DNA of 32,129 nucleotides from Bacillota bacterium (lineage in GTDB: Bacteria > Bacillota > Clostridia > Acetivibrionales > DTU013). Where the stretch lies: positions 1-32,129 of the forward strand of contig JAEWQC010000214.1 in NCBI GenBank assembly GCA_023399355.1, in the 5' to 3' direction. Position 1 is the stretch's first letter; every line of letters begins with the position of its first letter. Under the pieces are notes generated by a model. It searched no databases, had not been told where the DNA came from, and was given only the letters and a program-made list of their open reading frames with translations. Position numbers and translations under genes: made by a program. Below are positions 13,663-21,536 of the stretch, in pieces.

Positions 13663-15559
13663 CCTGTTTATCCTTTCTGCCGGGTTTTCCCTTATTTGGT
13701 TTTGATTTGATCCATTTTCTTGATATTTTGGGCTGTCTCCGGATATCAAGAGGATTTAAATAGTCAGGTCTCCTTTCCTGCTTCCAGACCGGCCATCTGA
13801 TAAAGAAATCAAAGCTGCGTTTTGTCTTTGGTGCAATCGTGCTGAATATGGGTACTCCAAAAGAATTGAGGCTTACCGTGAGAGCAAATACAATCAATAT
13901 TCCGAGGGATATCCCGTAGAAACCCAGCGAAGCACCCAGTATGATGAAAAAGATTCGAATGATCCTGGCACCGAAGGCCAGGCTGAAATCCGGTATTGCG
14001 AAGTTGCCGAGGCCTGTAAATGCAACGATGATGATCAATACGGGACTGACCAGATTTGCCTGTACAGCTGCCTGTCCCAGTATCAAAGCTCCTATGATGC
14101 CTATCGTATTGCCAATGATGCCTGGTATCCTTATGCCTGCTTCCCGGATCAGCTCAAAAGAAACCTCCATCAGCAGCACCTCTGCTATTGTGGGAAAGGG
14201 GACGTTTTCACGCGCTTTTGCTATCGCGATCAATAGGTCGGTTGGAATCATTTCACCGTGAAAAGTTGTCAGTGCGACATACGTGCCGGGCAGCATCGTA
14301 GCTACAAAAAAAGCAAATAACCGGATCAATCTTAAAAAAGTGCCGTAGGGCCATCGCAAGGTTGTATCTTCGGGGGTGTGAAGAAAATCCGCGATGGTCA
14401 CCGGCACAATCAGTGCAAACGGTGACCCGTCTGTCAGGATGGCAACTTTTCCTTCCACCAGATGTGACACTGCACGGTCGGGTCTTTCTGTGGACAGTAC
14501 GGTCGGGAATATGGACAAGGGGTGATCTTCAATGAATTGCTCCAATATTCCGTCACTCATGATCAGATCTGTTTCAATACTTTTCATCCTGCGGAGCACT
14601 TCACTTACCAAAGCCGGATTTACAAGCTTATTAATGTAGAGTACGGCAAATTTTTCATTATTGCGCTTACCCAAGTCTATAAAACAGGTGGTCAATTCCC
14701 TGTTTTTTAAAATTCTTCTCAATAGGGTGATGTTGGTGCGGAGGTTTTCATTAAAGGCTTCCTGTGCTCCTTTTACGACACCTTCAACCTGTGGCTTTTC
14801 CACACTGCGCTTTTCAAAGCCTTTTGTTTCGCAGAGGATATAATAGGGATAGCCATCGATGAAAATTCCTGTATCTCCTGCCAATGCACCAATTATTGCA
14901 GCTTCCTGTGTATCGGCCTTACTCATCTGATTCGTCTCTATCACACTGTCATAGACGTAGTCAAACAGGTTTTTCCCCTGCAGGTCTTTGTACTTGCTTC
15001 TTTCCAGGAGCGGCTGCAATATGGATAAATTGATGACTTCCTTGCTTACCATTCCATCTACAAAGAAGAGAAATGCATTTACGCCATCTGCAATACAAAA
15101 TCTGCGATAGATGACATCCTTGTTATCCTTTGAATTGAAGGCCTTTCTGAGATCTTCAATATTTGTTTCAATTTCAGCGGAAATACTTTTGCTTTCGTCC
15201 TCGCCTTTGACGTTACCTTTTGAGCTTTTATCAGGAACGGAATCTTTTTGCTTTTGAGAAGGGGAGTTTTTCATGTTCCCGGACGGCTCCTCCGAAGATT
15301 TTGCCGGATTAAGTTTTTTCGCCTGTATTGCGGGGAGAGGTTTGATAAAGGTCCTCTTTTGAAGTTTTTTATCGACCCTGTGCTCTTCATCGGATTTTCC
15401 GTCTGCAGATGCAGGGGAATTCCGGCCTTTTTCAAATTTCCTGCTTTCTGCTGAAGGCGAAGTGGTGTCAACCTCAGGAATAAAGAAGGCTGTATCCGGC
15501 TTTTCTTTGTAAGTTAACCATGAGAACAGGTTTGTCAGTGAATTCTTCTTTTTAACCAA
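13652..15559 (-). CDS. GerA-family spore germination protein
   Basis: A 635-residue GerA family protein, the A subunit of a nutrient germinant receptor. Residues about 1-140 form a long hydrophilic extension rich in Lys, Ser and Pro. The conserved N-terminal soluble domain starts near 143 (NIEDLRKAF, then DVIYRRFCI). The membrane part spans about 410-580, including TFHGEMIPTDLLIAIAKARE, and the C-terminus is very basic. The start is a TTG with AAGGAGA 6 bp upstream. A sigma-G-like promoter lies just ahead. First gene of gerA-gerB-gerC-small protein; consecutive genes overlap or nearly touch. Confidence 0.94.
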   Translation of the reverse strand: MVKKKNSLTNLFSWLTYKEKPDTAFFIPEVDTTSPSAESRKFEKGRNSPASADGKSDEEHRVDKKLQKRTFIKPLPAIQAKKLNPAKSSEEPSGNMKNSPSQKQKDSVPDKSSKGNVKGEDESKSISAEIETNIEDLRKAFNSKDNKDVIYRRFCIADGVNAFLFFVDGMVSKEVINLSILQPLLERSKYKDLQGKNLFDYVYDSVIETNQMSKADTQEAAIIGALAGDTGIFIDGYPYYILCETKGFEKRSVEKPQVEGVVKGAQEAFNENLRTNITLLRRILKNRELTTCFIDLGKRNNEKFAVLYINKLVNPALVSEVLRRMKSIETDLIMSDGILEQFIEDHPLSIFPTVLSTERPDRAVSHLVEGKVAILTDGSPFALIVPVTIADFLHTPEDTTLRWPYGTFLRLIRLFAFFVATMLPGTYVALTTFHGEMIPTDLLIAIAKARENVPFPTIAEVLLMEVSFELIREAGIRIPGIIGNTIGIIGALILGQAAVQANLVSPVLIIIVAFTGLGNFAIPDFSLAFGARIIRIFFIILGASLGFYGISLGILIVFALTVSLNSFGVPIFSTIAPKTKRSFDFFIRWPVWKQERRPDYLNPLDIRRQPKISRKWIKSKPNKGKPGRKDKQDEQ

Positions 15560-15587
15560 TCCAATCTCCTTCAGAAATTATTAGACA

Positions 15588-15617
15588 TAGTATTTGCATT
15601 ATTCGGACAAGGTATGA
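15588..15617 (-). promoter_or_regulatory. Candidate sigma-G promoter of the ger operon
   Basis: On the - strand, TCATA (15617-15613), an 18-bp spacer and AATACTA (15594-15588) resemble the forespore sigma-G pattern (GHATR and CATWHTA, spacing 17-18). The predicted start would leave about a 20-nt leader holding the AAGGAGA ribosome site of gerA. Germinant receptor operons are normally sigma-G dependent. Confidence 0.35.
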
Positions 15618-15784
15618 TGAATAAAATCTTTTTTGACATGCGGTCATATCAATACATCAATACCAGCAGCATTTGCATCTTGTAAACTATTTGGCGGGAC
15701 GATTGTCCCTATTGCAGTGATGTCTATAAAAGGATAAAAAGTTCTGTAGGAATTTAAAAACATATTATTGGCAGGATGTGCCTG
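15618..15784. other. Divergent intergenic DNA between ger operon and pncB
   Basis: This is the central part of the 337-bp gap between gerA and pncB. I see no gene, RNA or strong repeat in it beyond the flanking promoter candidates. An imperfect inverted repeat GGGACGATTGTCCC lies at 15694-15707. Confidence 0.4.
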
Positions 15785-15793
15785 TGGTATAAT
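15785..15793 (+). promoter_or_regulatory. Extended -10 promoter candidate for pncB
   Basis: TGGTATAAT (15785-15793) is a perfect extended -10 element, about 100 bp before the pncB start. A clear -35 at normal spacing is absent (TTGGCA lies only 14 bp upstream). Confidence 0.4.
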
Positions 15794-15896
15794 AAAATTG
15801 ATTTTGGTGCGGATGAAAGATTTAAACTGCATACAAATTTGATTAAATGATGAACTGTCCGATTGAGCTGGATAAAAGCGGACGGAGGGATATACT

Positions 15897-17339
15897 GTGG
15901 ATAACATGAATCTTACAATGCTCACGGATTTTTATGAAATCACCATGGCCAACGGATATTTGGAAAACAGCTTGAAAGATAAAATTGCATACTTTGACAT
16001 GTTCTTCAGAAAAGTACCTGATAACGGCGGCTTTGCAATCATGGCAGGCATCGAACAATTGATAGGATATCTGGAGAAGCTGTCCTTTACGGAACGGGAT
16101 ATAGGATATCTCCGGGGGAAAGTAAAGTTCAGCGAGGAGTTTTTCAGTTACCTGAAGGATTTTAAATTTACCTGCGATGTCTGGGCCATTCCCGAGGGGA
16201 CGCCGATTTTCCCCAATGAGCCTGTAGTGACTGTAAAGGGACCGGTCATCGAAGCGCAGTTCATCGAGACGATGCTGCTGCTTACGGTGAACCATCAAAG
16301 CCTTATTGCCACGAAAGCCAACCGGATCGTCAGAGCTGCACAGGGAAGGCCTGTGATGGAGTTTGGTTCGCGAAGGGCACAGGGGAGCGATGGGGCGATC
16401 AGCGGAGCAAGAGCTGCATACATAGGGGGCTGTGCCGGAACTGCCTGCGCCATAGCGGATCGTGAGTACGGCATCCCCGCACTTGGAACGATGGCGCATA
16501 GCTGGATTCAGATGTTTTCATCTGAGATCGAAGCATTCAGAGCGTATGCCAGGACCTATCCCGCGGACTGCACACTGCTGGTGGATACCTATAATGTGCT
16601 CAAGTCAGGCGTTCCCAATGCAATCAGCGCATTTGACGAAGAAGTTGTGCCCCGTGGTTTCAGGCCCAGGGGGATCCGGATAGACAGCGGCGACATCACC
16701 TATTTGTCCAGGGAAGCGAGAAAGATGCTGGATGCAGCCGGTTTCACGGATTGCGGCATTGTCGCGTCGAACTCTCTGGATGAATACATCATCCGCGACC
16801 TTCTGACCCAGGGCGCCAGCATTGATTCCTTCGGAGTAGGTGAGAGGCTGATCACATCAAGGTCGGAGCCCGTATTCGGAGGAGTATACAAACTGAGTGC
16901 GATTGAGGAAAACGGATGTATCCTGCCGAAAATCAAACTCAGCGAAAATGTGGGGAAGATTACAAACCCCGGGTACAAACAGGTGTGGAGGCTCTATGAC
17001 CGCAATAGCGGCAAGGCAATAGCAGATGTAATCACCCTCAACGACGAGACCATAAACGATTCAATGCCCTACGAACTGTTTGATCCGGAATTTACCTGGA
17101 AGAAAAAAACCATCCGCAACTTTATGGCGAAAAAGCTGATGACGAAGCTGTTCGAAAACGGTAATTGCATTTATTCATGTCCAGACTTGAAAAAGATAAG
17201 AGACTACTGCCGCGAGCAGGTCGACACTCTCTGGGACGAAGTCAGGCGGTTTGAGAATCCGCACACTTATTACGTCGATCTTTCAAAGCAGCTGTGGGAG
17301 CTGAAGGAAAGGCTGCTGCAGGAATATTCCATGAAATAG
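15897..17339 (+). CDS. pncB: Nicotinate phosphoribosyltransferase
   Basis: A 480-residue enzyme of NAD salvage that joins nicotinate and phosphoribosyl pyrophosphate, with ATP hydrolysis, to give nicotinate mononucleotide. The N-terminus MLTDFYEITMANGYL and the motif EFGSRRAQGSDGA (near residue 155) are characteristic, as are RGIRIDSGDITYLSREARK (about 260-278) and SFGVGERLITS further on. Length is typical for the bacterial long form. I keep the GTG start because GGAGGG lies 7 bp upstream; the ATG three codons later would be too far from that site. Transcribed divergently from the ger operon. Confidence 0.96.
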   Translation: MDNMNLTMLTDFYEITMANGYLENSLKDKIAYFDMFFRKVPDNGGFAIMAGIEQLIGYLEKLSFTERDIGYLRGKVKFSEEFFSYLKDFKFTCDVWAIPEGTPIFPNEPVVTVKGPVIEAQFIETMLLLTVNHQSLIATKANRIVRAAQGRPVMEFGSRRAQGSDGAISGARAAYIGGCAGTACAIADREYGIPALGTMAHSWIQMFSSEIEAFRAYARTYPADCTLLVDTYNVLKSGVPNAISAFDEEVVPRGFRPRGIRIDSGDITYLSREARKMLDAAGFTDCGIVASNSLDEYIIRDLLTQGASIDSFGVGERLITSRSEPVFGGVYKLSAIEENGCILPKIKLSENVGKITNPGYKQVWRLYDRNSGKAIADVITLNDETINDSMPYELFDPEFTWKKKTIRNFMAKKLMTKLFENGNCIYSCPDLKKIRDYCREQVDTLWDEVRRFENPHTYYVDLSKQLWELKERLLQEYSMK

Positions 17340-17408
17340 AAACCGGAGAACTCTTCTCTTAAAAATTACAGAAAGGTATGGTGACTATATGGGCGGAAAT
17401 ATTGCAAT

Positions 17409-17624
17409 ATGGATTGGAAAAGACTCATTATGCTCTGGCATAACTACAATACCCTGTTAATCAACATCATCGGGTGCATGGACGGCGACACCCATTCCAA
17501 TGTGTGGGTGATTGGTGAGGATACAATAAGGCTTGATGAGCTTATTGCAGATTATTACAGGCATTTGAGGGTTCATGTCCAGCATTTCGAAAACAGACTG
17601 CATGAAATTGGGGGACAAAACTAA
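17409..17624 (+). pseudogene. Truncated DinB-family C-terminal remnant
   Basis: A 71-residue ORF that resembles only the C-terminal half of DinB/YfiT-like four-helix proteins. DWKRLIMLWHNYNTLL is followed by NVWVIGEDTIRLDELIADYY and RHLRVHVQH, the family's late HxxxH-type metal-binding helix. The first two helices are absent: the upstream frame is closed at 17382, and only about 70 bp separate it from pncB. The ribosome site is poor. It is probably a decayed gene, although a short expressed protein cannot be excluded. It ends 2 bp before the next gene, so its transcript may still carry that gene. Confidence 0.6.
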
Positions 17625-17626
17625 AC

Positions 17627-18133
17627 ATGACGTTGGAAACTAAAATCAAGGAATTTAATATCAGATTTGCCGAAGAAAAAGACGTGCCACTGATTCTATT
17701 CTTTATTAAAGAACTCGCCTCCTATGAAAAACTTTTGGATGAGGTAATTACAACGGAAGAGATTCTGAGGGATTCTATTTTTATGCGCAAAAAAGCAGAG
17801 GTTATCATTGGGGAGTATGGAGGAGAACCGGTAGGCTTTGCACTGTTTTTTCACAATTTTTCCACCTTTCTCGGTAAACCGGGGATTTACCTTGAAGATT
17901 TGTATATAAAACCTGAAATGAGAGGTAAAGGATTGGGGAAAATCCTGCTGTCATTTCTTGCAAAGCTAGCTGTCGAGAGGGATTGCAGCAGGCTGGAGTG
18001 GTGGTGTCTGGACTGGAACGAGCCCTCCATCGGATTTTACAAACAACTTGGGGCTAAATCCATGAATGATTTTACGGTTTATCGAGTAAGTGACAACGCA
18101 CTGACTGACCTTGCAGATGAATTCGGAGGATAG
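17627..18133 (+). CDS. GNAT N-acetyltransferase, SSAT/diamine-like
   Basis: A 168-residue GNAT-fold acetyltransferase using acetyl-CoA. It resembles the spermidine/spermine (thialysine) acetyltransferase branch: IRFAEEKDVPLILFFIKELA at the N-terminus, YLEDLYIKPEMRGKGLGK (about 88-105) containing the RGKGLG pyrophosphate-binding loop, and LEWWCLDWNEPSIGFYKQLGA near 124-144. The substrate may be a polyamine or related amine, but this is inference from the subfamily. A GGGGG stretch lies upstream. It is the first intact gene in a run of small transferases. Confidence 0.88.
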   Translation: MTLETKIKEFNIRFAEEKDVPLILFFIKELASYEKLLDEVITTEEILRDSIFMRKKAEVIIGEYGGEPVGFALFFHNFSTFLGKPGIYLEDLYIKPEMRGKGLGKILLSFLAKLAVERDCSRLEWWCLDWNEPSIGFYKQLGAKSMNDFTVYRVSDNALTDLADEFGG

Positions 18134-18222
18134 CCGTCCAGGGTTTATTCAGATCGGATTCATTTATAACTGCAGCCTGAACACGTTGCAGCCGGAATAT
18201 TCCTGATTCCTGGAGGGAGCCT

Positions 18223-18291
18223 GTGAAACGAAAAATTGATACCACTGTACGCATACTATTCCTGCTTAAAAAGTTTTACCGGATGAACTAA
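18223..18291 (+). CDS. Possible 22-residue leader ORF
   Basis: A GTG-started reading frame of 22 residues with an excellent GGAGGG site 6 bp upstream. It is basic and hydrophobic (KRKIDTTVRILFLLKKFYR). It ends in TAA directly abutting the AAGGAGG site of the methyltransferase gene that starts at 18307. It could be a leader peptide coupled to that gene or the trace of a deleted gene. No family recognised. Confidence 0.3.
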   Translation: MKRKIDTTVRILFLLKKFYRMN

Positions 18292-18306
18292 AGGAGGTGC
18301 TTCCGT

Positions 18307-19059
18307 ATGGACAACACAGGTAAATTCACAAACAAGGCGGATCATTATGTAAAATACAGGCCATCCTATCCGAAGGAATTCATCGATTATCTTTCGTCTG
18401 AAGCCGGGTTCGGGAAAGATTCCGTCGTAGCCGATGTAGGGGCAGGCACGGGTATCCTTACAAAACTGCTTCTGGACCAGGTTCAATCTGTTTTCGCTGT
18501 CGAACCGAATCCTGAAATGAGACACGCCGGCGAAAAATTCTGCGGAGAATACAAAAACTACATCTCTGTTGACGGAAGCGCAGAGGCGACATCCCTTCCG
18601 GACCAGTCAGCCGACTTCATCACCGTGGCTCAGGCCTTCCACTGGTTTGACAGGGAGAGGGCGGGAGTGGAGTTCAGACGCATACTGAAACCCGGAGGCC
18701 TGGTTGTTCTGGTATGGAACAGCAGAATCGGCAGCAGTGCATTCATTCAGGAGAATGATGAACTGTGCAGGCGGATATGTCCCGATTTCAACGGGTTTTC
18801 CGGTGCAATCGGCGAAGATGCGACGATTTGCGATTTCTTCAGGAATGGAAAATGTGAAACCCGCCTGTTCAATAACAGCAGGCTGCTTTCATTGGAGGAA
18901 TATATCGGGAGCAGTCTCTCGGCATCGTATGCTCCCCTTGAAGGAGAACCAAATTATAAGGCCTTTATTGAAGGACTTACAAAGCTTTTTGAAAAATACG
19001 GCTCCTGCGGAAAGCTGCTGCTGCCAAACAATACACGCAGTTATGCAGGTTTATTGTAG
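18307..19059 (+). CDS. Class I SAM-dependent methyltransferase
   Basis: A 250-residue methyltransferase of the Rossmann-fold type. Motif I is VADVGAGTGILTKLLL (about 41-56), the acidic motif II end is VEPNPEM (about 68-74), and ADFITVAQAFHWFD (about 100-113) followed by the LKPGGLVVLVWNSR strand is typical of the methyltransferase type 11 group. The substrate cannot be told. The start has a strong AAAGGAGG site. It precedes an AAC(3)-like gene by 25 bp, so the two are probably cotranscribed. Confidence 0.9.
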   Translation: MDNTGKFTNKADHYVKYRPSYPKEFIDYLSSEAGFGKDSVVADVGAGTGILTKLLLDQVQSVFAVEPNPEMRHAGEKFCGEYKNYISVDGSAEATSLPDQSADFITVAQAFHWFDRERAGVEFRRILKPGGLVVLVWNSRIGSSAFIQENDELCRRICPDFNGFSGAIGEDATICDFFRNGKCETRLFNNSRLLSLEEYIGSSLSASYAPLEGEPNYKAFIEGLTKLFEKYGSCGKLLLPNNTRSYAGLL

Positions 19060-19083
19060 AACAGGAGGAAGGAAGGAGGCATC

Positions 19084-19935
19084 ATGATGGGGGAGGCGGA
19101 TACTGTCAAAGCGGCTGCAGGTCCGGTCACAATGGATGGACTCTACCGGGACTTGAAAAACCTCGGTGTGAATTCAGGAGACATACTCCTGGTTCATTCT
19201 TCCCTCTCCAGGATAGGATGGGTCTGCGGCGGGGCACAATCCGTAGTCCTGTCTCTTCTGAAGGCGACCGGAGCGGATGGCTGTGCAGGAACCGGCGGAA
19301 CCCTGGTCATGCCTGCTCACAGCGGAGACTGGAGCGATCCGGCGGAGTGGCAGAACCCTCCGGTGCCAAAGGAATGGATTCAGGCGATTTATGACAATAT
19401 GCCTGCATACAACCCGGAGATCACCCCTACGCGCTTGATGGGGCGGATTGCCGAGTTATTCAGAACCTTTCCGGGAGTGCTGCGCTCGGATCATCCGCAG
19501 GTTTCATTCTGTGCAACCGGGAAATTCTCCGAAGCAATTCTAAAAGGCCATCAACTGAGTCCCCAGTTTGGTATGGAATCTCCACTCGGCAAGATGTATA
19601 ATTTAAATGCAAAAGTTCTTCTCCTGGGAGTCGGCTATGACTCCTGCACCGGCTTTCATCTGGCGGAGACATTACTGGACCGGATGCCGCTGAAGCAGAT
19701 GGGTACCGCAATCATGGAAAATGGCGTCCGAGTCTGGAAGTGGTTCGAGGATTATGCCTATGACAGTGGCGATTTTGAACGGATAGGTGAGGCTTTTGAA
19801 GGGAATTCCACTGTGTTCAGGGGGGAAATCGGAAATGCGGAGTGCAGGCTGTTCGAGTTGAAAGACGGGGTTGATTTTGCCGTGAAATGGCTGAGGGAGA
19901 ATAGATTGAATAAGGAAGGGCGGAATGAAAAATGA
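19084..19935 (+). CDS. AAC(3)-family aminoglycoside N-acetyltransferase-like protein
   Basis: A 283-residue member of the AAC(3) family (antibiotic_NAT fold, distinct from GNAT). Typical blocks are ILLVHSSLSRIGWVCGGAQ (about 34-52), GTLVMPAH, LRSDHPQVSFCATGK, and the later ESPLGKMYNLNAKVLLLGVG and SCTGFHLAE. Characterised members acetylate the 3-amino group of aminoglycosides; many genomic homologues have unknown substrates, so a resistance role is only possible. Good ribosome site GGAAGGAGG. The stop overlaps the start of the next acetyltransferase gene (ATGA), which implies coupled translation. Confidence 0.92.
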   Translation: MMGEADTVKAAAGPVTMDGLYRDLKNLGVNSGDILLVHSSLSRIGWVCGGAQSVVLSLLKATGADGCAGTGGTLVMPAHSGDWSDPAEWQNPPVPKEWIQAIYDNMPAYNPEITPTRLMGRIAELFRTFPGVLRSDHPQVSFCATGKFSEAILKGHQLSPQFGMESPLGKMYNLNAKVLLLGVGYDSCTGFHLAETLLDRMPLKQMGTAIMENGVRVWKWFEDYAYDSGDFERIGEAFEGNSTVFRGEIGNAECRLFELKDGVDFAVKWLRENRLNKEGRNEK

Positions 19936-20381
19936 TTGAAAATGTCAGAAAGGTTTATTTCAACGAACTGAATAAGCTGCTCGAACTCTATAAGTATTTG
20001 AATACGGAAGATCCGGACATCAGCAGGGAACAGAATACGATAAACTTATGGGAAAACATCATCAACGATCCGTCTCTGAAAATATTTGTTGTGGAGGAAG
20101 GAGACCGGATTGTGGCTTCCTGCACGCTTATTATTGTGAAAAACCTTACCAGGGGCGGCAAACCATATGCGCTTATTGAAAATGTAGTGACCCATGCAGA
20201 TCACAGGAATAAGGGCTTTGGAAAGGCTGTGCTGGAGAAGGCAATCAACACGGCAAAGGAAGAGGGCTGCTATAAAGTGATGCTCATGACCGGAAGAAAA
20301 GACGAAGGCGTCATGACTTTTTATGAAAAGGCAGGCTTCAGCCGCGACATGAAAACAGGTTTCTGCATTAAATTCAAGTAA
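19932..20381 (+). CDS. GNAT N-acetyltransferase
   Basis: A 149-residue GNAT protein. ALIENVVTHADHRNKGFGKAV, near residues 78-98, contains the acetyl-CoA binding loop RNKGFG, and the end FYEKAGFSRDMKTGFCIKF is usual for the family. Substrate unknown. It overlaps the AAC(3)-like gene by 4 bp and precedes a methyltransferase gene by 27 bp. Confidence 0.9.
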   Translation: MIENVRKVYFNELNKLLELYKYLNTEDPDISREQNTINLWENIINDPSLKIFVVEEGDRIVASCTLIIVKNLTRGGKPYALIENVVTHADHRNKGFGKAVLEKAINTAKEEGCYKVMLMTGRKDEGVMTFYEKAGFSRDMKTGFCIKFK

Positions 20382-20408
20382 AAACTACATACAAGGGAGT
20401 ATTTCATC

Positions 20409-21026
20409 ATGGATTACTTTGATCAACAGGCTGCCAGCTGGGACAATGAGCCCAGACACATCGAAAGAGCGGCAGTAGTGGCACAGGAGATTATCTTAGC
20501 GGTACCCGGACTGGAGGGCATGACAGGCTTTGAATACGGCTGCGGAACAGGACTTCTGAGCTTCAGCCTTCGCAGGCATTTGAAAAGGATCGTTCTTGGA
20601 GACAACTCCAGCGGAATGCTGAAGGTCCTGCGGCAAAAAATATCCCAAAGCAATGTACTGAACATGGAGACTGTGAACATTGATCTGGAAAAGGAAAGTC
20701 TTCCGGTTGGGGAGTATGATGTCATTTATACATTGATGACGCTTCATCACATTGACGATATTGACGGGGTTATCGGCGAATTTCACAAGGCACTCAAGCC
20801 GCAGGGATATTTGTGTATTGCAGACCTTGACAAGGAAGATGGCTCCTTCCATGGAAGTGATTTTACAGGGCATAAAGGCTTCAACAGGGAAGAACTGGCT
20901 GAAAGACTCGCAATACCGGGCTTTGGCAATGTGAACAGCAAGCTGTGTTATGATGTCGTCAAAACATCTTCGGAAGGAATAACAAGGTGCTATCCGGTTT
21001 TTCTGATGACAGCGCGCAAAGGCTGA
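20409..21026 (+). CDS. Class I SAM-dependent methyltransferase
   Basis: A 205-residue methyltransferase with FDQQAASWDNE at the N-terminus, motif I FEYGCGTGLLSFSL (about 40-53), the post-I acidic residue in LGDNSSGML, and YDVIYTLMTLHHIDD (about 104-118). It looks like a ubiE/methyltransferase-11-type enzyme of unknown substrate. It is the last gene of the + strand transferase run before the tyrS leader. The two methyltransferases in this run differ clearly, so they are not recent duplicates. Confidence 0.9.
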   Translation: MDYFDQQAASWDNEPRHIERAAVVAQEIILAVPGLEGMTGFEYGCGTGLLSFSLRRHLKRIVLGDNSSGMLKVLRQKISQSNVLNMETVNIDLEKESLPVGEYDVIYTLMTLHHIDDIDGVIGEFHKALKPQGYLCIADLDKEDGSFHGSDFTGHKGFNREELAERLAIPGFGNVNSKLCYDVVKTSSEGITRCYPVFLMTARKG

Positions 21027-21062
21027 CATTTTTGAGACATTATGAAAATGCAGATGTTTTCA

Positions 21063-21092
21063 TTGACTTCTTTATAACCGGGCGGGTATAAT
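21063..21092 (+). promoter_or_regulatory. Promoter of the T-box-tyrS transcript
   Basis: TTGACT (21063-21068), an 18-bp spacer and TATAAT (21087-21092). A close match to the sigma-A consensus, placed just ahead of the T-box leader. Confidence 0.65.
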
Positions 21093-21129
21093 AACTAAAA
21101 TGTGTTTGATGGTGAATAATAGAATACTA

Positions 21130-21450
21130 TTTTAAAAGTAATGACCGGAAAGAAGTAAAAATGCTCATACCGACAGAGAGTTCCCGGGTGGTGAGAGGGG
21201 CGGGGAAAAAGCATTTCGAATACATTCCATGAACTGTCCGCTGAATATGGCAGAAATCCTGCCCGTGTCAGGCGGTTACCGGGGCCCTGCGCCCGTTACA
21301 GCGCTGGTGAATATCATGCGGGCAGCTTTCATGGAAGCTGTCGGCGGCATAAGTTCGCGACAAGGTCGGCACTGCGAGGCGTCGGTAAATTGAGGTGGTA
21401 ACGCGGGATAAATACTCTCGTCCTCTGATTATATCAGAGGACGGGGGTTT
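21130..21450 (+). promoter_or_regulatory. Tyrosine T-box riboswitch
   Basis: This leader senses uncharged tRNA-Tyr and allows transcription of tyrS only when the tRNA lacks its amino acid. The T-box core AATTGAGGTGGTAACGCGGG is at 21388-21407, followed by a terminator hairpin. A stem I region with the usual AGAGAG bulge element is near 21173, and ATGC/GCAT arms close a specifier loop. The proposed specifier codon is TAC (21221-21223) in GAATACA, encoding Tyr, which agrees with the downstream gene. Fine secondary structure was not computed. Confidence 0.92.
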
Positions 21451-21453
21451 TTT
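21419..21453 (+). terminator. T-box-controlled intrinsic terminator
   Basis: A perfect 10-bp stem, CGTCCTCTGA (21419-21428) and TCAGAGGACG (21434-21443), with a 5-nt loop, is followed by GGGG and a T-run. The competing antiterminator would use the T-box core just upstream. Confidence 0.92.
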
Positions 21454-21536
21454 GTTTTTTCACGGTATGTCATGTTAAGTTAAGTTGGGACGGTTCTTGC
21501 TGAAAAATAAAAAATAGAAGAAAAGGAGTGCTGAGC

